From Paracoccaceae bacterium (GTDB lineage: Bacteria > Pseudomonadota > Alphaproteobacteria > Rhodobacterales > Rhodobacteraceae), in contig DOIS01000168.1 in assembly GCA_003511785.1 (NCBI GenBank), positions 1 through 17,595 on the forward strand: a stretch of DNA of 17,595 bases, given 5' to 3'. Under the pieces are notes generated by a model. That model did not search any database, was not told the DNA's origin, and saw only the letters and a list, made by a program, of their open reading frames with translations. The position numbers and the translations under genes are program-made. Shown piece after piece: positions 1 to 7,938 of the stretch (the first letter of the stretch is position 1; each line of letters begins with the position of its first letter).

Positions 1-1
1 C

Positions 2-403
2 CCTCCCAACTATATTCTGACCATCAACGACATGCTGGCAACCTTCGGGGCCTTCATGGCGGTATTGATTGCCATCGAGATTTTCATCAACATAACTGTC
101 TACTTGCGCGAGGATTCCATTCACGTAAAAATCGTCATGGCCACTGCGCTGATGGCCATTGCCCGCAAGGTGATCATTCTCGACCTTGAAAAGACCAGCC
201 CGGAGTATCTCTGGGGCATTGCCGCCGTGGTTTTTGCTGTTTCCATCGGTTATTGGCTGGTGATCATATCGCCGCGTTTTGATATTGAATTGGGGACGGA
301 TGCCCAAGAGAGATATGTGAAACGTCGCAAGAAACCCAAAGGGTTATCCGGTAATGACAGTGAGGTGGAATGTACGCAAAAATCGGAGGCGGGCGGCAAG
401 TGA
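2..403 (+). CDS. psiE: PsiE-family inner-membrane protein (3' part, 5' end outside window)
   Basis: The frame is open from the left edge, so the start lies outside; 133 codons are visible. Three hydrophobic segments can be read: one following INDMLATFGAF, one around KIVMATALMAIARKVIIL, and one around WGIAAVVFAVSIGYWLVI. The stretch with ARKVIILD between the second and third segments is the recognisable PsiE-family signature (phosphate-starvation-inducible E). The tail after the last helix is basic and hydrophilic, with a KRRKKPKG cluster, and is presumably cytoplasmic. The molecular function of PsiE proteins is not established. A psiE gene near kefB is characteristic of the tLST/LHR heat and oxidative stress island, which fits the genes downstream. 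The stop codon overlaps the GTG start of the next gene (GTGA at 400-403), suggesting translational coupling. An upstream ATG at 32 exists, but the conserved frame continues before it, so it is probably internal. Confidence 0.75.
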   Translation, partial: PPNYILTINDMLATFGAFMAVLIAIEIFINITVYLREDSIHVKIVMATALMAIARKVIILDLEKTSPEYLWGIAAVVFAVSIGYWLVIISPRFDIELGTDAQERYVKRRKKPKGLSGNDSEVECTQKSEAGGK

Positions 404-3105
404 AAACCGGGCAAGGGCAGCGATGGCATCACCTGACGAGCGAAGAAACCTTGGATCTGCTCGGTTCGGATTTGCAATCCGGGCTGACCCGGTCAGACGT
501 CGAAGCCCGTTTACAGGAATATGGCTTAAACGCGTTGAGCCGACGCAAGGGCAAGGGGCCGTTGCTACGGTTTCTGGAGCAGTTTCACCAAGCACTTGTC
601 TATATTCTTCTGGCGGCGGTGATCATCAAGCTGGCGCTTGGGGCTTACGTGGACGCCGGGGTCATCTTTGGCGTGGTTCTGCTCAACTCGGTCATCGGAT
701 TCGCACAGGAAAGCAAGGCCTTGTCGGCGCTCGAAGCACTTGCCCGGGCCCTGAAAACCGAAGCAAGCGTTCTGCGATCAGGTGAAATACATCGCATTGA
801 CGCCACCGAACTGGTGCCGGGGGATATCGTCATGCTGGCATCGGGCGACAAGGTGCCCGCCGACCTGCGTCTGCTGAAACTGCGCAACTTGCGAATCGAC
901 GAAAGCGCGCTGACCGGTGAATCGCTGGCGGTCGAAAAACGCTTGGGCGAACTTGCGCCTGACACGGTGCTGGGTGATCGCACCAACATGGCCTATTCCT
1001 CGACGCTGGTGACCTATGGCACCGGGGTCGGCGTGGTGACGGCGACCGGCGATAAAACCGAGATCGGCCGCATATCCGGCCTGATCGCCGGCACCACCGT
1101 GCTGGAGACGCCCCTGACCCGCAAGATCGCGCATTTCTCGCATCTGTTGCTGTATGCAATCCTGGGGCTGGCGATTGTCACCTTCCTTGTGGGCCTGTGG
1201 CACGGCGACGCCTGGGTTGACCTGTTCCTGGCGGCGGTGGCCCTGTCCGTGGCGATGATCCCCGAAGGCTTGCCGGCGGTTCTGACTATAACGCTGGCCA
1301 TCGGTGTGGCCCGCATGGCCAGGCGTAACGCCATCATCCGCCGCCTGCCCGCCGTCGAGACCCTGGGCAGCACCACGGTAATCTGTTCCGACAAGACCGG
1401 CACCCTGACCCGCAACGAGATGACCGTTCAGGCGCTTTGGGCCGGCGGTGAAGACTTCACCGCAAGCGGAATTGGATACACCCCGACGGGTGAGATCAGC
1501 AGAGCCGGTGAACCAGTGGACGTGCATGACAATGCGGCGCTGGGCGAACTGCTGCGCGCCGGGTTGCTGTGCAACGATTCCGTCCTGAAACAGGGCGAAG
1601 ACGGCTGGGTGATCGAAGGCGACCCCACCGAAGGCGCGATGCTGGTCGTGGCAGAGAAATCGGGGCTGGATCGTCGCCACGAGCAGGGCAGATACCCGCG
1701 CCTTGATGCCATTCCGTTTGAATCCCAGCATCAGTATATGGCGACCCTGCATGGTGGCGAAAACCCGGTCATTTACCTCAAAGGGTCGGTCGAGAGCATG
1801 CTGGAGCGCAGCGCCCTGATCCTTGGGCCTGATGGGACAAGCCAGCCGCTGGATCACGACGCCGTGCTGGCGCAGGTCGCGGTTCTGGCCGGTCAGGGGC
1901 AGAGGGTGCTGGGGTTTGCGCGGATGGATGCCCCGCGCGATGCCAGGGACATTGATCACAAGGATGTCGCCAAGGGGCTGGTGTTCCTTGGCTTGCAGGG
2001 CATGATCGACCCGCCAAGGCAAGAAGCCATCAAGGCGGTCGCGGCCTGCCGCTCTGCCGGTATCCGCGTCAAGATGATCACCGGCGACCATACCATCACA
2101 GCGGCGGCCATCGCCGCCCGGATCGGGCTGGACGATAGCATGGCTCACGGGGAAACCCCCGCAGTTCTGAGCGGCCGGGAGCTGGAAGCGATGAGCGATG
2201 AAGACCTGACCCGCGCAGCCCATGGCACATCGGTTTTCGCGCGGGTTTCGCCGGAACAGAAACTGCGCCTGGTCGAGGCCTTGCAGGCGCAGGGTGAAAT
2301 CGTGGCGATGACCGGCGACGGGGTCAACGACGCGCCGGCCCTGCGGCGGGCCAATATCGGCGTGGCCATGGGGCGAACTGGCACCGAGGTGTCCAAGGAA
2401 GCCGCCGACATGGTGCTGACGGATGACAATTTTTCGACCATTGCCGCAGCGGTGGAAGAAGGCCGGGCGGTGTTTGACAATCTGACCAAGTTCCTCACCT
2501 GGGCGTTGCCGACCAATGCCGGTCAGGGGCTGGTGATCATTGCCGCGGTGATTGCCGCGCAGCCCCTGCCGGTGTTGCCGGTGCAGGCGCTGTGGATCAA
2601 CATGACCACCGCCGTGCTGCTGGGTGTCACCCTGGCGTTTGAGCCGCGCGAACCGGGCATCATGCAGCGCGCCCCGCGCGCGCCGGACCTGGCGATCCTC
2701 AGCGGCGCAATGATCTTTCGCGTGGTTCTGGTCGGGCTATTGTTGCTGGCGGGCAGTTTCGGGCTGTTTGAATGGGCCTTGTATCAGGGCGCTGACGTGG
2801 ACAAGGCCCGCACCATCGCCGTCAACGTGTTTGCGGTTGGCCAGTCCTTCTACCTGCTCAACTGCCGTTCGCTGCGCTTTTCCATGTTCCGTCTGGGGCT
2901 GTTCAGCAATGTGTGGATATGGGGTGGGATCGCGGCCATGATGGCCGCGCAACTGGCCTTCACCTATGTGCCGCTGATGAACCGGCTGTTTCATACCGCC
3001 CCGATCGGCTTGACCGACTGGCTGCAAATCCTGGCGGTCGGGCTGGTGATTTATCTGGTTGTCGGCGTGGAAAAGTTGATACGCAACCGTCGGGAGACAA
3101 GTTGA
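400..3105 (+). CDS. P-type cation-transporting ATPase (P2 type)
   Basis: This is an ATP-driven cation pump of the inner membrane, 901 aa from GTG at 400. All P-type hallmarks are present: actuator loop TGES (172-175), PEGLP in M4 (288-292), phosphorylation motif DKTGT with D331, a shortened KGSVE in the nucleotide domain, and hinge TGDGVND (638-644). An N-terminal cation_ATPase_N domain (WHHLTSEE...) precedes the transmembrane domain. I prefer GTG 400 because it overlaps the psiE stop, follows GGAGG at 385-389, and leaves the usual short N-terminus before WHHL; ATG at 370 is the alternative. By alignment from memory to the calcium pump SERCA, M4 keeps the Glu of PEGL, but the M5 acidic ligand is Gln709 and the M6 Asp is Ala738 (INMTTAV), as in CtpF-like pumps. 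The ion is therefore uncertain: calcium, another divalent, or a monovalent. The gene is coupled to kefB through TGATG. Confidence 0.93.
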   Translation: MKTGQGQRWHHLTSEETLDLLGSDLQSGLTRSDVEARLQEYGLNALSRRKGKGPLLRFLEQFHQALVYILLAAVIIKLALGAYVDAGVIFGVVLLNSVIGFAQESKALSALEALARALKTEASVLRSGEIHRIDATELVPGDIVMLASGDKVPADLRLLKLRNLRIDESALTGESLAVEKRLGELAPDTVLGDRTNMAYSSTLVTYGTGVGVVTATGDKTEIGRISGLIAGTTVLETPLTRKIAHFSHLLLYAILGLAIVTFLVGLWHGDAWVDLFLAAVALSVAMIPEGLPAVLTITLAIGVARMARRNAIIRRLPAVETLGSTTVICSDKTGTLTRNEMTVQALWAGGEDFTASGIGYTPTGEISRAGEPVDVHDNAALGELLRAGLLCNDSVLKQGEDGWVIEGDPTEGAMLVVAEKSGLDRRHEQGRYPRLDAIPFESQHQYMATLHGGENPVIYLKGSVESMLERSALILGPDGTSQPLDHDAVLAQVAVLAGQGQRVLGFARMDAPRDARDIDHKDVAKGLVFLGLQGMIDPPRQEAIKAVAACRSAGIRVKMITGDHTITAAAIAARIGLDDSMAHGETPAVLSGRELEAMSDEDLTRAAHGTSVFARVSPEQKLRLVEALQAQGEIVAMTGDGVNDAPALRRANIGVAMGRTGTEVSKEAADMVLTDDNFSTIAAAVEEGRAVFDNLTKFLTWALPTNAGQGLVIIAAVIAAQPLPVLPVQALWINMTTAVLLGVTLAFEPREPGIMQRAPRAPDLAILSGAMIFRVVLVGLLLLAGSFGLFEWALYQGADVDKARTIAVNVFAVGQSFYLLNCRSLRFSMFRLGLFSNVWIWGGIAAMMAAQLAFTYVPLMNRLFHTAPIGLTDWLQILAVGLVIYLVVGVEKLIRNRRETS

Positions 3106-4838
3106 TGCTGGAAATACTGTCTGATTCCGTGTTTTACGAAATAGCCGCACTGCTGGTGCTGGCCTCGGTCGCGGGCATTATCGGCATCGTGCTGCGTCAG
3201 CCACTGATTGTCAGTTTCATCGCCGTGGGCATCATTGCCGGCCCGTCCGCACTTGGCCTGGTGCAGGCCGAGGAACATATCAACCTGCTGGCCAAGCTGG
3301 GCATTGCCGTGCTGCTGTTTCTGGTCGGTCTCAAGCTGGACCTGAAGCTGATCCGCTCGGTCGGCCCGGTGGCGCTGATTACCGGGCTTGGGCAGGTGGC
3401 ATTCACTTCGACCATCGGTTTCGGCATTGGCATGGCGCTGGGATATGACATTGTCACCAGCGCCTACATCGCCGTGGCCCTGACATTTTCCAGCACCATC
3501 ATCATCGTCAAGCTGCTGTCGGACAAGCGCGAGATCGACAGCCTGCATGGCCGTATCGCGCTGGGTTTCCTGATTGTTCAGGACATCGTCGTGGTGCTGT
3601 CGATGATCATCCTTGCCGCCCTTGGCGCCGGGGCGCAGGGCGACGCCGGTTTTGCGGATGTGGCATGGGTGTTTGGCTGTGCCATCGCCATGCTGGTGTT
3701 TGTCGGCCTGTTCACCCGTTATGTCGCCGAGCCGCTGGTCAATGTCATCGCCCGCGCGCCGGAACTGCTGGTCAGTTTTGCCATCGGCTGGGCCGCGCTG
3801 TTTGCCGCCACTGGTGATTTTCTGGGCTTTGGCAAGGAGTTGGGCGGATTGCTCTCCGGCGTCTCGCTGGCCTCGACGCAATTGCGCGAGGCCATGGCGG
3901 CAAGACTGGCACCGTTGCGCGACTTTCTGCTGCTGTTTTTCTTCATCGCCCTTGGATCACAACTTGACCTGTCGCTGATCGGCGATCAGGTGGGGGCCGC
4001 GCTGCTGTTTTCGCTGTTCGTGCTGATCGGCAATCCACTGATCGTGCTGGCGATCATGGGGGCCATGGGCTATCGCAAGCGAACTGGTTTTCTCGCCGGG
4101 TTGACAGTGGCGCAGATATCGGAATTCTCGCTGATCTTCATGGCCATGGGCGTCACGCTGGGGCATGTGAGTTCGCAAGCGCTTGGGCTGGTGACGTTGG
4201 TGGGCTTGATCACAATTGCTCTGTCGACCTACATGATCACCTATTCGCATCAGCTTTATGCCTTGGTTGGCAGGTTTCTTGGCCCGTTCGAACGCCAAGG
4301 CACCCCGCGCGAAGCCATGGCGCAATCGCAAACTGGCGGAGGCACGGGGCGCGCGCGGCACGACATCCTGATATTCGGGCTGGGGCGCTATGGCGGGGCC
4401 ATCGCACAACGGCTCAAGGTTCGGGGGATCAATCTGCTGGCGGTGGATTTCAACCCGGTGGTCATACAGCGATGGCGTGCCGAAGGGATCGACGTGCTTT
4501 ATGGCGATGCGACCGATCAGGAATTCATTGCGCACCTGCCTCTGGAGGGTGTCGGTTGGGTGGTCTCGACCGTTCCCGAACATGGCACCGGGGTGGTGCA
4601 TGACAACTCGCCCCATGCGCTGATCCACGCGTTGCGCGACAACGGTTATCAGGGCAGGATCGCCATCATATCGCACAAGGAAGATGACGGGCAGCGGTTG
4701 CACGATGCCGGTGCAGATCTGGTTCTGTTGCCGTTTCAGGATGCCGCAGATCAGGCCGTTGATCTTCTTACCGGGCAGCACTGTCCGCCGCGCCTCAAAG
4801 TGATCGAGCCGGAGGATCAAAAGGAACTGGCCCCGTAG
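3105..4838 (+). CDS. kefB: KefB-type monovalent cation:proton antiporter with RCK domain
   Basis: This inner-membrane CPA2 antiporter exchanges K+ or Na+ for H+ (577 aa). Residues 1-400 are a string of about a dozen hydrophobic helices with the family pattern, including the early stretch VLRQPLIVSFIAVGIIAGPS and a mid-protein TFSSTIIIVKLLSDK segment. After a hydrophilic linker comes an RCK/TrkA-N Rossmann domain: GLGRYGG at 425-431 and the acidic Asp448 that binds the nucleotide ribose. The protein ends soon after this domain, so no TrkA-C domain is apparent. ATG at 3105 shares one base with the ATPase stop and follows GGGAG at about 3092; the frame extends further upstream but only inside the ATPase gene. 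KefB homologues occur in the tLST stress island beside psiE. Paired with the ATPase, it probably balances ions and pH under stress. Substrate and regulation by thiols are not visible from sequence. Confidence 0.9.
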   Translation: MLEILSDSVFYEIAALLVLASVAGIIGIVLRQPLIVSFIAVGIIAGPSALGLVQAEEHINLLAKLGIAVLLFLVGLKLDLKLIRSVGPVALITGLGQVAFTSTIGFGIGMALGYDIVTSAYIAVALTFSSTIIIVKLLSDKREIDSLHGRIALGFLIVQDIVVVLSMIILAALGAGAQGDAGFADVAWVFGCAIAMLVFVGLFTRYVAEPLVNVIARAPELLVSFAIGWAALFAATGDFLGFGKELGGLLSGVSLASTQLREAMAARLAPLRDFLLLFFFIALGSQLDLSLIGDQVGAALLFSLFVLIGNPLIVLAIMGAMGYRKRTGFLAGLTVAQISEFSLIFMAMGVTLGHVSSQALGLVTLVGLITIALSTYMITYSHQLYALVGRFLGPFERQGTPREAMAQSQTGGGTGRARHDILIFGLGRYGGAIAQRLKVRGINLLAVDFNPVVIQRWRAEGIDVLYGDATDQEFIAHLPLEGVGWVVSTVPEHGTGVVHDNSPHALIHALRDNGYQGRIAIISHKEDDGQRLHDAGADLVLLPFQDAADQAVDLLTGQHCPPRLKVIEPEDQKELAP

Positions 4839-4920
4839 CGGCCTTAACACAGCCTCGCACCCAATCACCTGACAACAAAGGGCACGTGCGTTAGATCAGA
4901 ATTCCAGGGAGAACGAAGCC

Positions 4921-5997
4921 ATGAAATGGTCCTGGAAAATCGCCCGCATCGCCGACATCGATTTCTTTGTCCATGCCACCTTTTTCATTCTGATCTTGTG
5001 GATCGGTCTGAGTTACTGGCAAATCGAAGGCACGTGGGCGGCTGTAATCAATGGTGTTGGCTTTATTTTGGTGCTGTTTGCTTGCGTGGTTGCGCATGAA
5101 TTCGGCCATGCGATGATGGCGCGCCGCTATGGGATACGCACCAAACACATCACCCTGTTGCCGATCGGCGGTGTCGCCATGCTGGAGCGTATGCCCGAGG
5201 ATCCGAAACAGGAAATCGCCGTGGCGCTGGCGGGTCCGGCCGTCAATGTGGTGATTGCGGTTGCCCTTTGGCTATGGCTCAGCGCCAGCGACACTCTGGT
5301 GCCAGCCGAACAGCTTAACCTTACCAAAGGGCCGTTTCTGGAGCGGGTCATGGTGATCAACATCATTCTGGCCGTGTTCAACATGCTACCAGCCTTTCCG
5401 ATGGATGGCGGGCGGGTTCTGCGCGCCGCGCTGTCGATCTTCATGGACCGGGTGCGCGCCACCCGCGTGGCGGCGGGCGCGGGCCAGGTGGTCGCGCTGC
5501 TCTTCGGGTTCGCGGGGCTCACCGGGGGCAACCCGCTTTTGATCCTGATCGCGGTCTTCGTCTTCGTCGCGGCCAATGCCGAGAGCCAGGACGTGGCGAT
5601 GCGCGCCGTCGCGCGCAGCCTGCTGGCGCGCGACGCGATGATCACCGCCTATGAGGCGCTCACCCCCGAGGACAGCATCGCCACCGCCGCGAAGACGTTG
5701 ATCCGCACCACCCAGCACGAGTTTCCCGTGATCGGACAGGACGGAACACTCGACGGGTTCGTCACCCGCGACGCGCTCTTCGCCGCGCTGGCGGGCGAGG
5801 CGCCGCGCGCCCGGCCCGTGGCACAGATCATGGAGCCCGACATCCCGCGCGTGGCCTTGGGCGGGGGTCTGGAAAGCGTGCTCGACCTCTTGCACAAGGG
5901 CGCGCCCGCCATCGCGGTCTGCGACCGCGAGGGGCACATGCTGGGCTACATCACGCGCGAGAACGTGGGCGAGTTGATGGTGGTCAGGGGGCGCTAG
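4921..5997 (+). CDS. Site-2 protease (M50 metallopeptidase) with two CBS domains; composite gene
   Basis: This is an intramembrane zinc protease of 358 aa. HEFGH (59-63) lies in a membrane segment and supplies two zinc ligands plus the catalytic Glu. The third ligand is Asp162 in NMLPAFPMDGGR. The C-terminal half (about 235-355) reads as a tandem CBS pair (TPEDSIATAAKTL..., FPVIGQDGTLDGFVTR, AIAVCDREGHMLGYITRENV), probably sensing adenylates or ions. AGGGAGA at 4906-4912 sits 8 bases before ATG. A hand count gives about 55% GC for 4921-5400 and about 72% for 5401-5880; the change falls at MDGGR. The reading frame is intact, so the product may be functional. The 5' part matches the upstream operon, and the 3' part matches the downstream chromosome. 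The gene converges on aroB with a 7-base gap; a short GGGGC/GCCCC hairpin (5988-6001) covers the stop. Substrates are unknown. Confidence 0.9.
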   Translation: MKWSWKIARIADIDFFVHATFFILILWIGLSYWQIEGTWAAVINGVGFILVLFACVVAHEFGHAMMARRYGIRTKHITLLPIGGVAMLERMPEDPKQEIAVALAGPAVNVVIAVALWLWLSASDTLVPAEQLNLTKGPFLERVMVINIILAVFNMLPAFPMDGGRVLRAALSIFMDRVRATRVAAGAGQVVALLFGFAGLTGGNPLLILIAVFVFVAANAESQDVAMRAVARSLLARDAMITAYEALTPEDSIATAAKTLIRTTQHEFPVIGQDGTLDGFVTRDALFAALAGEAPRARPVAQIMEPDIPRVALGGGLESVLDLLHKGAPAIAVCDREGHMLGYITRENVGELMVVRGR

Positions 5998-6004
5998 CCC
6001 CGGC

Positions 6005-7120
6005 TCAGCGTCCGCGCAGCCCGTCTGCCAGAACCGACAGCACCGCGTCGCGCGGCACCGCGTCGGTGACGAAGGCCCGCCCGATGCCGCGCGCCAGGAT
6101 AAAGCGCAACCGCCCGTCCACGACTTTCTTGTCCTGCGCCATCAACCGCATCAACCCGTCGGCATCCGGCAGGTCGCCCGGAATGTCGGACAGGTCCGTC
6201 TTCATGCCCATCGCCCTCAGATGCGCGCGCACCCGGCTGGGGTCCTCCTGGCTGCACAGGCCCAGTCGCGAGGACAGCTCGAAGGCCAGCGCGCAGCCCA
6301 CGGCCACCCCCTCGCCATGCAGCAGGCGGTCGGAATAGCCCGTGGCCGCCTCCAGCGCATGGCCGAAGGTATGGCCCAGGTTCAAAAGCGCGCGCTCGCC
6401 CTGCTCGGTCTCGTCACGGGCCACGATCCCGGCCTTCATCCGCACCGACCGCGCCACCGCCTCGACCCGCGCGCCACCGTCGCCCTCGGCCAGCGCGGGG
6501 CCATTCCGCTCCAGCCAGGCGAAGAAATCAGCATCGCCCAGCAGCCCGTATTTCACCACCTCGCCATAGCCGGCGAGGAAATCGCGCGGCGCCAGCGTGC
6601 CCAGCACCCCGTTATCGGCCAGCACCAGCGACGGTTGGTGAAAGGCGCCCACCAGGTTCTTGCCCTGCGGCGCGTTGATTCCGGTCTTGCCGCCCACCGA
6701 GCTGTCCACCTGCGCAAGCAGCGTGGTGGGGATCTGCACGAAGCGCACGCCCCGGCGCAGCACCGCCGCGGCGAACCCGGCCAGGTCGCCGATCACGCCG
6801 CCGCCGAAGGCCACCACCATGTCGCGGCGCTCCACCCGGGTCTCCAGCAGCCACTCCACCGCGCGGGTGAATTGCGGCCAGCCCTTGGTCGCCTCGCCCG
6901 GCGGCAGGGCCAGCGCCTCCATCTCGATCCCCGCCTCGGAAAGCCCGGCCCGCAGCCGCTCCAGGTGCAGCGCGGCCACCGTCTCGTCGGCCAACACCGC
7001 GACCCGCGGCCGCGCCAGCAGCGGCGCCACTAGCGCGCCCGCCCGGTCGATCAGCCCCGGCCCGATCTCGACATCATAGGCGCGCGCGCCCAACTCCACA
7101 TGCACCGTCTCGCGCATCAT
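6005..7120 (-). CDS. aroB: 3-dehydroquinate synthase
   Basis: AroB is the cytoplasmic NAD+ and divalent-metal enzyme that converts DAHP to 3-dehydroquinate, the second step of the shikimate pathway to aromatic amino acids. The 371-aa length is normal. Family motifs are clear: GGGVIGDLAGFAA, the nucleotide-site stretch IPTTLLAQVDSSVGGKTGIN, GKNLVGAFHQP, GYGEVVKYGLL with the metal-binding Glu, and NLGHTFGHALE with the metal-binding His. Two consecutive ATG codons (7120 and 7117) compete. GAGGAGG lies only one base before the first and four before the second, so the second may be the real start. Either way the start overlaps the aroK stop (ATGATG), so aroK-aroB are translationally coupled, as in many alphaproteobacteria. 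The reading frame continues upstream inside aroK, but that extension has no AroB homology. Confidence 0.97.
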   Translation of the reverse strand: MMRETVHVELGARAYDVEIGPGLIDRAGALVAPLLARPRVAVLADETVAALHLERLRAGLSEAGIEMEALALPPGEATKGWPQFTRAVEWLLETRVERRDMVVAFGGGVIGDLAGFAAAVLRRGVRFVQIPTTLLAQVDSSVGGKTGINAPQGKNLVGAFHQPSLVLADNGVLGTLAPRDFLAGYGEVVKYGLLGDADFFAWLERNGPALAEGDGGARVEAVARSVRMKAGIVARDETEQGERALLNLGHTFGHALEAATGYSDRLLHGEGVAVGCALAFELSSRLGLCSQEDPSRVRAHLRAMGMKTDLSDIPGDLPDADGLMRLMAQDKKVVDGRLRFILARGIGRAFVTDAVPRDAVLSVLADGLRGR

Positions 7121-7695
7121 GCCTCCTCGTACACGTCCGGCCGGGTGGCCAGAGCGGCCAGCACCCGGTCCACCATCCCCTCGACCGAGACCTGGGCATC
7201 GGTCTCGACCGTCAGGTCGGCCTGGGCATAGGCCGGCACCCGCGCCTCGTAGAGCGCGCGCAGCGTCGCTTTGGGGTCGCCCGTGCGCAACAGCGGCCTG
7301 TGCGTGCGATGCCTGACCCGGGTCCACAGCACCTCGAGATCGGCCTTGAGCCAGACCGCCACGCCGCGCTCGGAAATCATCGCCCGGTTCGCCGGCGCCA
7401 GGTAGGCGCCGCCCCCGGTCGAGAGCACCCCCCGCCCGGCATCCAGCAGCCGCCCGATCACCTGCGCCTCCTTGGCGCGAAAGAACGCCTCGCCGTCGCG
7501 GGCGAAGATCTCGGGGATGGTCAGGTTGGCCGCCGCCTCGATCTCGGCGTCGCTGTCGAGAAAGGGCACCGCCAGCCGCGCGGCCAGCGCCCGGCCCACG
7601 GCGGTCTTGCCCGCCCCCATCATCCCCACCATGACAACGGTCTTCTTCAACCGCCCCGGCGGGCGGGCGGTGCCGATTTGCCGATTTTCACTCAT
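7117..7695 (-). CDS. aroK: Shikimate kinase
   Basis: This cytoplasmic enzyme phosphorylates shikimate at the 3-OH with ATP (192 aa). The P-loop GMMGAGKT is at 24-31, the magnesium/shikimate Asp pair DSD at 47-49, the shikimate-binding STGGGAYL follows, and the lid carries HRTHRPLL. ATG at 7695 is the only sensible start near the P-loop. It is preceded by a weak purine stretch (GCGAG) rather than a strong Shine-Dalgarno. The frame stays open upstream through the divergent gene, but this is a high-GC artefact. It is the first gene of an aroK-aroB operon transcribed away from the 7789 gene, so the promoter should lie in 7696-7788. The stop overlaps the aroB start. Confidence 0.96.
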   Translation of the reverse strand: MSENRQIGTARPPGRLKKTVVMVGMMGAGKTAVGRALAARLAVPFLDSDAEIEAAANLTIPEIFARDGEAFFRAKEAQVIGRLLDAGRGVLSTGGGAYLAPANRAMISERGVAVWLKADLEVLWTRVRHRTHRPLLRTGDPKATLRALYEARVPAYAQADLTVETDAQVSVEGMVDRVLAALATRPDVYEEA

Positions 7696-7788
7696 CTCGC
7701 ACTGAATGACGTGATCTTGACGAAAAGGCCATATATAACTTGGGCAAAACCAAAGCTGCGGGCAGGCAGAACGGCAAAGAGGGCATTC

Positions 7789-7938
7789 ATGGGGCGCGTG
7801 ATCAAATTCCTGGTCTATCTGGTGATTCTGGCGGGCATCGCGCTGGTGATCTATGCCTATGCGGGGCCGTATTTCGGCGCCGATTTCTCGCCGCCCCAAC
7901 GCGAAATCCGCGCCCCCGTGACGCTCGATGCGGACTAG
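7789..7938 (+). CDS. Small single-pass membrane protein, unknown function (49 aa)
   Basis: The 49-codon frame starts at ATG 7789 after GAGGG at 7779-7783 with a 5-base spacer, a good ribosome site. The product begins MGRVIKF, then has one hydrophobic helix (about residues 6-26, LVYLVILAGIALVIYAYAG), then a short polar tail with SPPQREIRAPVTLDAD. The positive N-terminus suggests the tail is periplasmic. I believe similar tiny proteins occur at this place in other Rhodobacteraceae, but I cannot name a function. The stop (7936-7938) overlaps the next start (7928) by 11 bases, so the two are probably translated from one message. Base composition is like the neighbouring chromosome. Confidence 0.6.
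   Translation: MGRVIKFLVYLVILAGIALVIYAYAGPYFGADFSPPQREIRAPVTLDAD

Noticed and set aside
778..2223. Long minus-strand open frame opposite the P-type ATPase
   Set aside because: It is antisense to a gene with every P-type motif, has no recognisable domain, and has a His/Gln/Arg-rich composition typical of shadow frames.
7121..7327. N-terminal extension of AroB into aroK
   Set aside because: These bases encode the C-terminus of shikimate kinase in another frame, and the strong GAGGAGG site lies at the shorter start.
7717..7739. TTGACG...TATAAC promoter between aroK and the small membrane gene
   Set aside because: The two boxes are only 11 bases apart, too short for sigma-70; only the AT-rich ATATATAAC is notable.
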